Assembly: GCF_004346195.1 (NCBI RefSeq)
Contig: NZ_SMAK01000002.1
Coordinates: 310,001 to 374,000, forward strand
Origin: Tepidamorphus gemmatus
GTDB lineage: Bacteria > Pseudomonadota > Alphaproteobacteria > Rhizobiales > Tepidamorphaceae
Direction of reading: 5' to 3'
DNA length: 64,000 nt
Part shown: positions 57,640 through 64,000 of the stretch, piece after piece
How positions within the stretch are numbered: the first letter of the stretch is position 1
Layout of the letters: every line of letters begins with the position of its first letter
Notes under the pieces: generated by a model
Databases searched by the model: none
Seen by the model: the letters and a program-made list of their open reading frames with translations, nothing else
Told to the model about the DNA's origin: nothing
Made by a program: the position numbers and the translations under genes

Positions 57640-59739
57640 ATGGCTACCGAAGATCAGCAGCTTGTCGTCGCACTCGAAGCCCGCATCCGGGACTTCGAGA
57701 GGAATTTCCAGCGCGCCAATCAGACCGCGCGGCGGAACTGGTCCGCGATCGAGGATCGCGGCCGGCAGGCCGCCCGCCGGATCGAGCGCGACGCGGGAAC
57801 CGCAGCCGCGTCCGTCAACCGGGCGATGGCCGGCATGACCGCCGGGATCGGCCGCTATGCGCTTGGCGGGATTGCCGGCGGGCTCGGCGTCGCCGCGATC
57901 AACCGCTACGCCGATAGCTGGATTCGCGTGCAGAACCAGCTTCGCGTGACCGGGCTTGAAGGCGATGACCTCGCTCGCACCCTCGACAATCTCTATGCGA
58001 TTGCCCAGCGCAACGGCGTCGCGATCGAACCGCTCGCGACCCTCTACGGCCGGCTGTCGCAGGCACAGGCCGAACTTGGCGCCACCGGCGCCGATCTGAC
58101 CCGCTTCACGGAAGGTGTTTCGCTTGCCCTGAAGGTCGCCGGCACCGACGCGGCCGGCGCATCCGGTGCCCTGCTACAGCTTAGTCAGGCGCTCGGCGGT
58201 GCGATCGTGCGCGCCGAGGAATTCAACTCGATCAATGAGGGCGCCCGGCCGATCCTTCAGGCCGTCGCCAACGGATTGAAGGAAGCCGGCGGCAGCGTCT
58301 CGACGCTGCGCAGCCTTGTCGTCGACGGCAAGGTGAGCTCCGAGGCGTTCTTCCGCGCCTTCCTCGCCGGCATGGGCGACCTCGAGGCGAAGGCCGCGAC
58401 CACCGCACAGACCTCGTCTCAGGCGTTCTCGATCTTCGCGAACGCCTTCGCCCGGTTGATCGGCGAGATCGATGACACCACGAAGGCGTCCGCCCGCTTC
58501 GCCGAGTTCATGGGCCGTGTCGCCGAGGCGCTGGATTGGGCAACCGATCGTGTCGGACCGCTCGCCGACAGGCTTCGCGAGCTTCAGGACGCGACGTCGA
58601 TATTCCAGCATCTCGGATTCGGCGGACTGATCGGCGGCAATTGGCTCGGCGCGGTCGGCACCCTGTTCGATGCCACGCAGCGGCTTGTGCAGCAGGCGAA
58701 GGGGATCGAGGCCGACGTTCGGACCCTCGGCGATCCGTCCGCCCGCGAACCCGGCGACCGCGTTTCGATCCGCAGCACCACCGAGCCGGTATCCCTCGCC
58801 GACTTCAAGCTTCCCGGCGACGACGACGTGAACAAGGCCCGCGCTCGGCAGAAGTCCTATGACGACGTTCGCGCATCTGCCGAGCGCTACATTGCCACCC
58901 TCGAAACCGAGCGCGCCACCTTGGGGCTTGCCACCGGCGAGGCGGCAGCGCTGCGCATGGAGCACCAGTTGCTCGCCGAAGCCCAGCGCGCCGGCATCAC
59001 CTTGACCGATGGCCAGCGCGCCGAGATCGCGGCGCTCGCCGCACAGTATGGCGTTCTCGCCGGCGAGATCGAGCGCACCCGTGATGCCCAGTCCGGCCTT
59101 ATCGACCGCATGGACGATCTTCGCGGCACCGCGACCGACGTTCTCGGCGGATTTGCATCCGACCTGAGGCAGGGCCGCACGCTCGCCGATGCGCTGGCGA
59201 ACGCGCTCAATCGGATTGTCGACACGCTCATAGACATGGCCGTCCGCAGCCTTGTCGAGGCCGCGCTTGGACCGCTCGGCACGGCGGGCGGCGGGTTCCT
59301 CGGCTCGCTGTTCCGCCGGGCGGACGGCGGGATCGTGGAACGGGCAACGGGCGGCATCGTGCGCGGGCCGGGCACGTCAACATCGGACAGCATTCCGGCG
59401 CTGCTGTCCAATGGCGAGTTCGTCGTGAACGCTGCGGCTACACGGCGGCACCGGGCGCTGCTGGAAGCGATCAACGCGGGCACCCTTCCCGGCTTCGCCA
59501 GCGGCGGGATCGTCGCGCCGGCGCCGGTGCCCAGTATCGCCCCGATGCGCGCCCCGGCTGCCCCGGTGATCAGCGTCACCGCCCCGATGAACATCACGAT
59601 CGAGGGCAGCGCCGGCACGCCCGAACAGAACGCCGATCTGACGCAGCGCATGGGCCGCGAGATCGAGGTGATCATGCGCAAGACGGTAATCGACGAGATC
59701 CTGACTCAGATGCGTCCGGGAGGGATTCTGTCGCGCTGA
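57640..59739 (+). CDS. Tail length tape-measure protein
   Basis: 699 residues. Tape-measure domain (TIGR02675-like) around residues 80-280: VQNQLRVTGLEGDDLARTLDNLYAIAQRNG, ALLQLSQALGGAIVRAEEFNSINEGARPI, LVVDGKVSSEAFFRAF and SQAFSIFANAFARLIGEI. A coiled-coil middle follows (TLETERATLGLATGEAAALR). The C-terminus is FADGGIVERATGG-like: RADGGIVERATGGIVRGPGT and SNGEFVVNAAATRRHRALLE, the common tape-measure end motif. It would specify a siphophage tail of modest length. No tail gene follows. Confidence 0.9.
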   Translation: MATEDQQLVVALEARIRDFERNFQRANQTARRNWSAIEDRGRQAARRIERDAGTAAASVNRAMAGMTAGIGRYALGGIAGGLGVAAINRYADSWIRVQNQLRVTGLEGDDLARTLDNLYAIAQRNGVAIEPLATLYGRLSQAQAELGATGADLTRFTEGVSLALKVAGTDAAGASGALLQLSQALGGAIVRAEEFNSINEGARPILQAVANGLKEAGGSVSTLRSLVVDGKVSSEAFFRAFLAGMGDLEAKAATTAQTSSQAFSIFANAFARLIGEIDDTTKASARFAEFMGRVAEALDWATDRVGPLADRLRELQDATSIFQHLGFGGLIGGNWLGAVGTLFDATQRLVQQAKGIEADVRTLGDPSAREPGDRVSIRSTTEPVSLADFKLPGDDDVNKARARQKSYDDVRASAERYIATLETERATLGLATGEAAALRMEHQLLAEAQRAGITLTDGQRAEIAALAAQYGVLAGEIERTRDAQSGLIDRMDDLRGTATDVLGGFASDLRQGRTLADALANALNRIVDTLIDMAVRSLVEAALGPLGTAGGGFLGSLFRRADGGIVERATGGIVRGPGTSTSDSIPALLSNGEFVVNAAATRRHRALLEAINAGTLPGFASGGIVAPAPVPSIAPMRAPAAPVISVTAPMNITIEGSAGTPEQNADLTQRMGREIEVIMRKTVIDEILTQMRPGGILSR

Positions 59740-59764
59740 CCGAAGCATCCCGCTTCGAAAACGC

Positions 59765-59770
59765 TATACT
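59765..59770 (+). promoter_or_regulatory. Candidate -10 box for the 59854 gene
   Basis: TATACT 89 bases before the start codon, without a good -35. It is shared with 48845 (both are followed by GT). Lack of a -35 suggests dependence on an activator. Confidence 0.35.
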
Positions 59771-59802
59771 GTATCAACGCGGCCGACCCGCCGACAAAAG
59801 AA

Positions 59803-59839
59803 AGCCTCCCCGGCGCGCTGCTAGAACACCGGGGAGGCT
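59803..59839. promoter_or_regulatory. 11-base hairpin in the leader of the 59854 gene
   Basis: Perfect stem AGCCTCCCCGG / CCGGGGAGGCT with a 15-base loop. Read on the minus strand it is followed by TTTCTTTT, a good terminator for leftward transcription. On the plus strand it lies in the leader before the start codon (GGAG at 59842-59845). The loop includes TGCTAGAACA, a partial match to the downstream repeats. Confidence 0.55.
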
Positions 59840-59853
59840 ATGTGGAGTAGTCG

Positions 59854-60747
59854 ATGCCCGACTATTATAGCGCCGACGGCGCCGGACTGCATAGGTTAAA
59901 CGAAGAAAATCGCGACAAGGCCGATCTTGATCGCGCGTTGTTCGGCTGGTCAAAGCCTCGCAACACTGTGATGCTCGCCGGCTCGCCGACCGAAGCCATT
60001 CGAAGCGGCGAAATCGAAGCTTTGCTCGCCGAAGTCGACGCCATGCCGGCCGACGACGCAGGCGAGGCCGCTGGTAGCCATCCCGCACCCGCCCCGGTAT
60101 CCGACACCGGCGACGACGATCGGCCGCCCATGGGCACGCCTGTTGCGTCCGCCGAATCCCGGCCGGACAGCGATGACGAGTTGGCTGAAATCGTGAAGCT
60201 CGCCGAAAGCGGCGAACTGCACCTACCGGCCGAACCGCGCCCCGGCATGCCGATGCTCGATCCGCACCCGGTGCAGAACATTATCGAGGACTACAAGCGC
60301 AAGCAGCACGATCGCGCCGCGAGGAAGCGGCAGGCTGCCGCAGACCGCAAGCGCGAACGTGACCGGCATCGGGCGGCTGCCAAGCGCGAAGCCGAGCGGC
60401 AGGCCCGCGCCGAGGCGATGAACGCCGACGCGGCACGCAGCGCGGCAATCCGGGACCGGATCAAGGCCGAAGCCGACAGGCGCCTCGCCGCACTGTTGGC
60501 CGCTACATCGGCCGCGAAGCTCGACAAGCGTCTCGCGAAGATCAAGGGTGCCGAGCGCAACTATGTGACGCTCTGGATCGCCGCGACGGCCGCAGGCGTC
60601 AACCACGCCGGCAAGCCCAGCCTGTCCGACATCGCCGCAATCGCCTCTCGCCGGTTCCCATGCGACCGCTACAAGGTGCGTCGGATGCTGAAGGTGATCG
60701 AGGGGCTGGAAGCGTCCGGGGTTTGGGCGCCGTTCTCGGCGACCTGA
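59854..60747 (+). CDS. Probable DNA-binding or replication protein, unknown family
   Basis: 297 residues, no family recognised. A soluble N-terminal part (1-75) is followed by an acidic/Pro-rich linker. Then comes a long Arg/Lys/Ala helix (about 145-230: KRKQHDRAARKRQAAADRKR...). The C-terminal 70 residues (YVTLWIAATAAGVNHAGKPSLSDIAAIASRRFPCDRYKVRRMLKVIEGLEASGVWAPF) have the pattern of a winged helix-turn-helix. It is directly followed by iteron-like repeats, the usual layout of plasmid replication initiators. Replication or partition role is inferred from layout only. Confidence 0.5.
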   Translation: MPDYYSADGAGLHRLNEENRDKADLDRALFGWSKPRNTVMLAGSPTEAIRSGEIEALLAEVDAMPADDAGEAAGSHPAPAPVSDTGDDDRPPMGTPVASAESRPDSDDELAEIVKLAESGELHLPAEPRPGMPMLDPHPVQNIIEDYKRKQHDRAARKRQAAADRKRERDRHRAAAKREAERQARAEAMNADAARSAAIRDRIKAEADRRLAALLAATSAAKLDKRLAKIKGAERNYVTLWIAATAAGVNHAGKPSLSDIAAIASRRFPCDRYKVRRMLKVIEGLEASGVWAPFSAT

Positions 60748-60749
60748 TT

Positions 60750-61021
60750 GCGACGGGTTTTGTGCTAGACAAATCCGACCTGTGACCGGCCGGGACCAGA
60801 CCCGCGCGACGGATTTTGTGCTACACAAATAAGCGCACATCGTGCACTTGCGACGCGGTTTGTGCTAGACAAATCCGGGCTGGGGCTGTGCTAGACAAAT
60901 CGCCGGGCTGTGCTAGACAAACGCCCGCGAGCCGGAGATGCCGGAGTCAGCCTATCTCATTGTCCTATAAGGATTTTTGCCTTCCGCGCCGGACGTATTT
61001 GTCTAGCACAAAATCCGTCGC
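60750..61021. repeat. Iteron-like array: five direct copies plus one inverted
   Basis: The core TTTTGTGCTAGACAAAT occurs at 60758-60774, 60814-60830 (one change, CTACAC), 60859-60874, 60887-60900 and 60909-60921 (the last two shorter on the left). An inverted copy is at 60997-61013. Copies 1, 2 and the inverted copy also share an upstream GCGACGG. Start-to-start distances are 56, 44, 26 and 22 bases. Each core is itself an imperfect palindrome TTTGT-N5-ACAAA. They start 3 bases after the stop of the 59854 gene. Iterons of a replication origin are the most likely reading. Confidence 0.7.
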
Positions 61022-61034
61022 GGATTCCCCTTAT

Positions 61035-61058
61035 AAGAAGAAGAAGAAGAAGAAGAAG
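61035..61058. repeat. AAG trinucleotide microsatellite, 8 units
   Basis: Eight perfect AAG units directly after the inverted iteron. No start codon or gene reads through it. Slippage could vary its length. Confidence 0.8.
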
Positions 61059-61073
61059 ACTCTTACAGAACTA

Positions 61074-61094
61074 GGAAAAACCGAAGGTTTTTCC
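61074..61094. other. Perfect 9-base hairpin with 3-base loop
   Basis: GGAAAAACC, loop GAA, GGTTTTTCC. It is a strong short hairpin in the middle of the AAG/hairpin stretch and lacks a following T-run on the plus strand. Confidence 0.6.
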
Positions 61095-61127
61095 AACCGC
61101 GCGACTCCGGCAGGAACCGCCGACTTG

Positions 61128-61365
61128 GGGAATTGAGAACTCCCGGCTCGCTGCGCTCGCCTCCCGTTCTCAATTCCCGATTCTCGATGAGATGGAATAC
61201 TCCCGGCTTGGGCCGAAGGCCGGGCTGGTTGCCTCAAGAGAGGATCGAGGGCGCCCGGCTCGCTGCGCTCGCCTCCCGCCCTCACTCCCGGTCTCGCCGA
61301 AGGCTCCGCTGCCGAGTCTGGATTCAACATCCCCGGCCTCGCCGAAGGCTCCCGGTGACGTTGAA
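61128..61365. repeat. Run of hairpins with different outer stems and shared inner loop sequence
   Basis: Five units: (1) stem GGGAATTGAGAAC (61128-61140) with its complement at 61166-61178; (2) CCCGGC/GCCGGG around 61202-61224; (3) GAGGGCG (61247-61253) with 61277-61283; (4) ACTC (61284-61287) with GAGT (61314-61317); (5) TTCAAC (61323-61328) with GTTGAA (61360-61365). Units 1 and 3 enclose the identical 25-base word at 61142-61166 and 61254-61278 (CCCGGCTCGCTGCGCTCGCC then TCCCG). The others carry relatives built on CTCGCCGAAGGCTC. No coding function is seen between 60748 and 61515; this stretch, the iterons and the microsatellite fill it. Confidence 0.6.
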
Positions 61366-61515
61366 GGCCCTCAAGTGCAGCCGCTGGAATCGCCCCGCGC
61401 CGCCCCGGTTCAGTCAGAACTGACTTAACCCGTTGTTTTTGCATGTGTTTTCGTCTTGACGACGCGCCCGGCGCGTGAATCACTGTCGCCATCAACACGC
61501 ACCGGAGACTCGAAA

Positions 61516-61725
61516 ATGCCCAGCGACACCGTAGACAGACCCGCCGGCCACTACCTCGACGACGCCACCTATGCCCGCCTCGTCCACGCCCTGCTGTCCG
61601 CCCGCGACGAAGACGCCCTCAAGATCGCCCTCGGCGAGATCGGCGATACCTGGCCACTCTCGATCGCCATCACGAACTTGAGCGAGGGTCTGACCCGCTC
61701 CGGCGACCCGATAGGCGATTGCTGA
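61516..61725 (+). CDS. Small unknown protein, 69 aa
   Basis: Start ATG at 61516 with GGAG 10 bases upstream. The product is MPSDTVDRPAGHYLDDATYARLVHALLSARDEDALKIALGEIGDTWP... with two helical stretches. No family recognised. A short palindrome-rich leader precedes it (GTCAG-AA-CTGAC at 61413-61424). Confidence 0.6.
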   Translation: MPSDTVDRPAGHYLDDATYARLVHALLSARDEDALKIALGEIGDTWPLSIAITNLSEGLTRSGDPIGDC

Positions 61726-61855
61726 ATCAGGGAGGCGCCGCCAGCGGCCGTTCGCATGCTCCCGGCTGTCAGGGACTCAGGTGAGGCGAGCGGCCGTCTG
61801 TGGGGCTGCAAATTCTCGTCGCCCTCCCTCTTGCAATCCTATCCGCAGATTGCTA

Positions 61856-61877
61856 GGTAACGGTCACTATCGTTACC
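61856..61877. promoter_or_regulatory. Operator-like inverted repeat ahead of the 61899 gene
   Basis: Arms GGTAACG and CGTTACC (7 bases, perfect) separated by 8 bases. It lies 22-43 bases before the start codon. The arm is repeated in part just after (CCGTTATCC), so a repressor dimer could bind here. Confidence 0.45.
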
Positions 61878-61898
61878 GTTATCCACGAGGAGCCCCAC

Positions 61899-62429
61899 AT
61901 GGCACTATCCCCGGCAGAGAAGCAGCGCCGCTATCGCGAGCGTCAGAAGGTCAAGATGGCCGAACAGGCGAAGCAGGCCCGGCATGTCGCCGACGACACC
62001 GCCCCATTCCTCGCAGTCACGTTCGCCGACTTCCTCCGGCAGGACGGCGAGGCGCAAGCCAACGCCCTGCCGTTCATTCAGGAAACGCTCGGCAGCGTCG
62101 GGCTGGACAGCACCGATTGGGAGGCCGACGAAGATCCCGAGTGGCATGAATACCAGTGGGACGGAACGACCGATCGCGGCTTGCTCGGAAAGGCCGAACG
62201 CATGGTCGGCGCGTTCCTCGACAGTGCCCGAGCCCTGTCCGAACTGATCAACCGCTACAAGCTTCAGGAAATCGACCGCGCCCTTGCCGAGATCGAGCGG
62301 GCCGACCTGTCCGACCCTGAGGCGAAGAAACAGGCGCTCGCCGACGTGGTGCGCCTCAACGCCCTACGGAAGCGGCTTCACAAGGAAGTCCGCTACTCGT
62401 TCCCCGCAACCGTCGTGAAAGGAGAATGA
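61899..62429 (+). CDS. Unknown phage protein, 176 aa
   Basis: N-terminus MALSPAEKQRRYRERQKVKM is a basic amphipathic helix found at the start of many small phage proteins. The rest is acidic and helical (EIDRALAEIERADLSDPEAKKQALADVVRLNALRKRLHKEV). GAGGAG 7 bases before the ATG. The C-terminal helix suggests a DNA- or protein-binding role; family unknown. Confidence 0.7.
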   Translation: MALSPAEKQRRYRERQKVKMAEQAKQARHVADDTAPFLAVTFADFLRQDGEAQANALPFIQETLGSVGLDSTDWEADEDPEWHEYQWDGTTDRGLLGKAERMVGAFLDSARALSELINRYKLQEIDRALAEIERADLSDPEAKKQALADVVRLNALRKRLHKEVRYSFPATVVKGE

Positions 62430-62552
62430 ACGCCCGGCAGAGACACCGCGAATGCAAGCGACGCGGCCGAAGCCGCGTCGCCGGAAGCCTACCCGACTTC
62501 AACCCGTCCGGTGGCGTTGCGATCGCCCCGGCGAGCAGAGGATGACGCTAGC

Positions 62553-62827
62553 ATGACTTATATGAAGTTCGCAAAAACCGCGTTGTCGTCCGGAGTGGAC
62601 ATCTTCAAGAATGAACTTTCGCTCGACGAGTTCGCCCTCGTCTGGCGCGAGACGATGTTCCCCCATTTATTCATCACGACTTCGAAGAGGCCCGCGTTGT
62701 CGTTGTCGAGGGCGAAGTCGTCGTGCTGCTGAAGCACGACAGACATCGACACGCGATCGTTCGGCGCGGCGTGATGATCAACGTGGATGATGGTGTCCAT
62801 TCCGGACCCAGCGGACCGGGCGCATAA
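62553..62827 (+). pseudogene. Small gene split by a frameshift at a C5 run
   Basis: The first part runs from ATG 62553 (MTYMKFAKTALSSGVDIFKN...VWRETMF) and, in its own frame, would stop at 62732. From about 62660 the coding pattern and GC3 move to the -1 frame: HHDFEEARVVVVEGEVVVLL, then KHDRHRHAIVRRGVMINVDDG and stop TAA at 62825-62827. The switch lies at the five C of 62660-62664. Sequencing error, mutation or programmed frameshifting are all possible. The joined product would be about 91 residues; family unknown. Confidence 0.5.
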
Positions 62828-62906
62828 CGCCCGCCCTCACAGCACCACCGCGCCCGGCAGGTCCGGGCGCGGAGTTCCCCGAACATCAATCCCATAGGAG
62901 GCAGTC

Positions 62907-63152
62907 TTGCCCAGTGACCACACTCGCCGCGCCATCGCGGCATACTTCCGAGCCGGCGGCATCGACCAGCCGAGCAACGCATCCGGCATCCGCGTCGCGA
63001 ACGGGCTTCGCTATGTGCACCTGTTCAACGCGCGTGGCACGCTCGCCGTCTATCGCATCCTGAACAGCGGCAAGCTCCGGCGCCTGAGGCGGTGGCCGCC
63101 GACTCTCAACGTCGTCCAGATCGTCAACGTGCAGCCGCGCGCCGCAGCCTGA
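62907..63152 (+). CDS. Small unknown protein, 81 aa, TTG start
   Basis: The TTG at 62907 has an ideal TAGGAGG 5 bases upstream, and no better start exists. The product (MPSDHTRRAIAAYFRAGGIDQPSN...LRYVHLFNARGTLAVYRIL) is basic and likely mixed alpha/beta. No family recognised. It is followed by a strong hairpin. Confidence 0.65.
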   Translation: MPSDHTRRAIAAYFRAGGIDQPSNASGIRVANGLRYVHLFNARGTLAVYRILNSGKLRRLRRWPPTLNVVQIVNVQPRAAA

Positions 63153-63174
63153 CGCGACAAGCCCACACTCGCCT

Positions 63175-63209
63175 CAGAGGGCGCCCCGGTTCGCCGGTGG
63201 CGCCCTCTG
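63175..63209 (+). terminator. Extended hairpin with TTCG tetraloop
   Basis: Stem CAGAGGGCGCC / GGCGCCCTCTG plus an inner CCGG-TTCG-CCGG, with one bulged T. It lies 23 bases after the 62907 gene. No T-run follows, but the stability suggests transcription termination or mRNA end protection. Confidence 0.6.
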
Positions 63210-63210
63210 C

Positions 63211-63537
63211 ATGATGCTGATCTCGCTGCGGCCGATCATCGGCATGATGGTGATGGTGGCGGTGACTATCGTCGTCGTCATGCTCATGTTGACCGTCAGC
63301 ATCACCGCGCAGCCGAAGCGCCAAAGGCATTACCACATTAGCCGCTGCCCCGCGTCGTCGGTGACAACGCCGTTTGCTGCTGTTCCTGTTGCTGCTGCTG
63401 ATCGTCGGCATGTGATGATCGTGGTGATGCCGATCATCGTCATGATGGTGATGACGATGATCGGCATCCTCGTCGGTATCGTCGTCGCACCAACCGTGGA
63501 ACGCTGGACGTTGTCGAACGTATTTATTATTGTGTAA
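63211..63537 (+). CDS. Low-complexity ORF, possible two-helix membrane protein
   Basis: 108 codons. Two similar hydrophobic segments (PIIGMMVMVAVTIVVVMLML and PIIVMMVMTMIGILVGIVV) enclose a basic middle. The ATG follows the hairpin directly and has no clear ribosome-binding site. The opposite strand is also open across the same bases and would encode His/Asp-rich runs. A repeat of ATG/GTC/ATC triplets explains both. Real coding is uncertain. Confidence 0.3.
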   Translation: MMLISLRPIIGMMVMVAVTIVVVMLMLTVSITAQPKRQRHYHISRCPASSVTTPFAAVPVAAADRRHVMIVVMPIIVMMVMTMIGILVGIVVAPTVERWTLSNVFIIV

Positions 63538-63577
63538 GCGTTCGTCAGCTATGACGCTTGGCGTCGGAGTGTGAGAG

Positions 63578-63769
63578 ATGACCGTCGTTGCCCACGTTGC
63601 CCACGCCGCTCCCGGTCGCATGAACGACGAGCAGCGCATGCGTGCAAACGCGGCGCTGCGCCGTAGTGGCATCGAGTATCAGATTGTAGGCGATGTTGAT
63701 ATGCGCGAAATGGCGCGCGCAATTTCGCGGCGATTTCCGAAGACCACCGAAAAGCTCGCAAAGAGCTGA
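63578..63769 (+). CDS. Small protein, candidate antitoxin of the Doc-like gene
   Basis: 63 residues (MTVVAHVAHAAPGRMNDEQR...GDVDMREMARAISRRFPKTTEKLAKS). It ends 3 bases before the Doc-like toxin starts, the usual spacing of toxin-antitoxin pairs. I do not recognise it as a Phd or another known antitoxin family, so the role is inferred from position. An inverted repeat CGTCA-GCTA-TGACG lies about 25 bases before the start and could be its autoregulatory operator. Confidence 0.5.
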   Translation: MTVVAHVAHAAPGRMNDEQRMRANAALRRSGIEYQIVGDVDMREMARAISRRFPKTTEKLAKS

Positions 63770-63772
63770 GTT

Positions 63773-64000
63773 GTGGGAGAGCCGTTTTGGCTCGACGCCG
63801 AGCAGATAATTGAGCAGAATCAGGCGCTTGTTGAGGAAACAGGCGAGCCTTTCTTTTTGCGCAATGAAGGAGGCCTTCATAGCGCGACTGTCGCACCTAT
63901 CAACTACTACCACTACAGTAACGAACGAGATCTTATAGTCCTAGCATGCGTTTTGATGCGTGCGATTGCGCAAAACCATCCATTCGAGCAAGGCAACAAG
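63773..64000 (+). CDS. Doc/Fic-family toxin, 5' part
   Basis: 76 codons to the window edge, reading from GTG 63773. FWLDAEQIIEQNQALVEETGEPFFLRNEGGL, then the helix DLIVLACVLMRAIAQNHPFEQGNK, carry the Fic active-site motif HPFxxGNK. This is the death-on-curing architecture (Doc phosphorylates EF-Tu; Fic proteins AMPylate targets). The rest of the protein is outside. AT content is higher than in the neighbours, suggesting separate acquisition. Confidence 0.75.
   Translation, partial: MGEPFWLDAEQIIEQNQALVEETGEPFFLRNEGGLHSATVAPINYYHYSNERDLIVLACVLMRAIAQNHPFEQGNK

Larger units (their letters stand above)
46741..64000. mobile_element. Integrated phage-like element, left end visible
   Basis: The left boundary is a tRNA 3'-end fragment next to a tyrosine integrase. 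Inside are HK97-type head and packaging genes, a tape-measure gene, an iteron locus, small unknown genes and a Doc-like toxin. I find no second copy of the tRNA fragment, so the right end is beyond 64,000. Tail tube, tail tip, baseplate, fibre and lysis genes are absent up to the edge. A capsid-forming satellite or a decayed siphophage both fit; structural proteins are intact, which favours a functional element. Confidence 0.85.

Noticed and set aside
60750-61021. CRISPR-like repeat array
   Set aside because: Repeats are short (15-17 bases), unevenly spaced (22-56) and one is inverted; there are no regular spacers and no cas genes.
60816-61136. Plus-strand frame through the iterons and AAG repeat (poly-Lys)
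   Set aside because: Consists of repeat translation without a ribosome-binding site; the repeats are better explained as non-coding sites.
63124-63672. Minus-strand His/Asp-rich protein of 182 codons
   Set aside because: Composition follows from triplet-repeat DNA, and it overlaps the end of the 62907 gene and a hairpin; kept only as an ambiguity of the region.

Overview
The window is a high-GC alphaproteobacterial chromosome segment, most likely from the Hyphomicrobiales/Rhizobiales. Pointers are the gene order eno-ftsB-pdhA-pdhB-pdhC-lpd, an E1-beta subunit carrying its own lipoyl domain, and small families typical of this class (DUF3126, DUF2336, the transglutaminase-like cysteine peptidase, the zf-CHCC protein). 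No species can be named from the sequence alone.

About 1-46,700 is ordinary host chromosome. It starts with the 5' tip of rpsB and its promoter, then dnaE, an acyltransferase and the complete pyruvate dehydrogenase set with ftsB and eno. After queF comes a small surface-polysaccharide island (13.4-20.3 kb: sugar-phosphate transferase, sulfotransferase, DegT aminotransferase, O-antigen ligase/polymerase, FkbM methyltransferase, CapD-type dehydratase). Next is a run of housekeeping and small conserved genes: cutA, NAD kinase, DUF2336, lytic transglycosylase, CitE-like lyase, thrS, yidD, an IscU/SufU-like scaffold, folE, hisI, patatin, CBS, membrane proteins, rhomboid, PAS, tandem PilZ, gamma-carbonic anhydrase, DUF3126, cysE, two alpha/beta hydrolases, a zinc-ribbon protein and a flavin monooxygenase. 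The host part ends with a TrpXYZ-like ABC importer and cobF.

From 46,741 to the right edge lies an integrated phage-like element. It begins at a 26-nt 3' fragment of a tRNA (Leu-type by its end), which is the attachment-site scar. A 569-residue tyrosine integrase follows, then a head and packaging module: HK97-type portal, a GTA gp10-like protein, prohead protease, major capsid protein, tail-chaperone-like protein, HNH nuclease, connectors, DUF3168, head closure, P27 small terminase and large terminase. The module ends with a 699-residue tape-measure protein. I recognise no tail tube, baseplate, tail fibre or lysis gene. The element then passes directly to a probable DNA-binding or replication protein followed by iteron-like repeats, a run of hairpins, several small unknown genes (one frameshifted), and a Doc/Fic-type toxin cut by the window edge. 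The matching right attachment site and the intact tRNA are not in view.

The most interesting part is this element. It makes its own capsid and terminase and has a plasmid-like repeat locus, but carries only part of a tail. That is the profile of a capsid-forming satellite, or of a decayed prophage. Its replication locus (59.8-61.4 kb) does not match any system I recognise.
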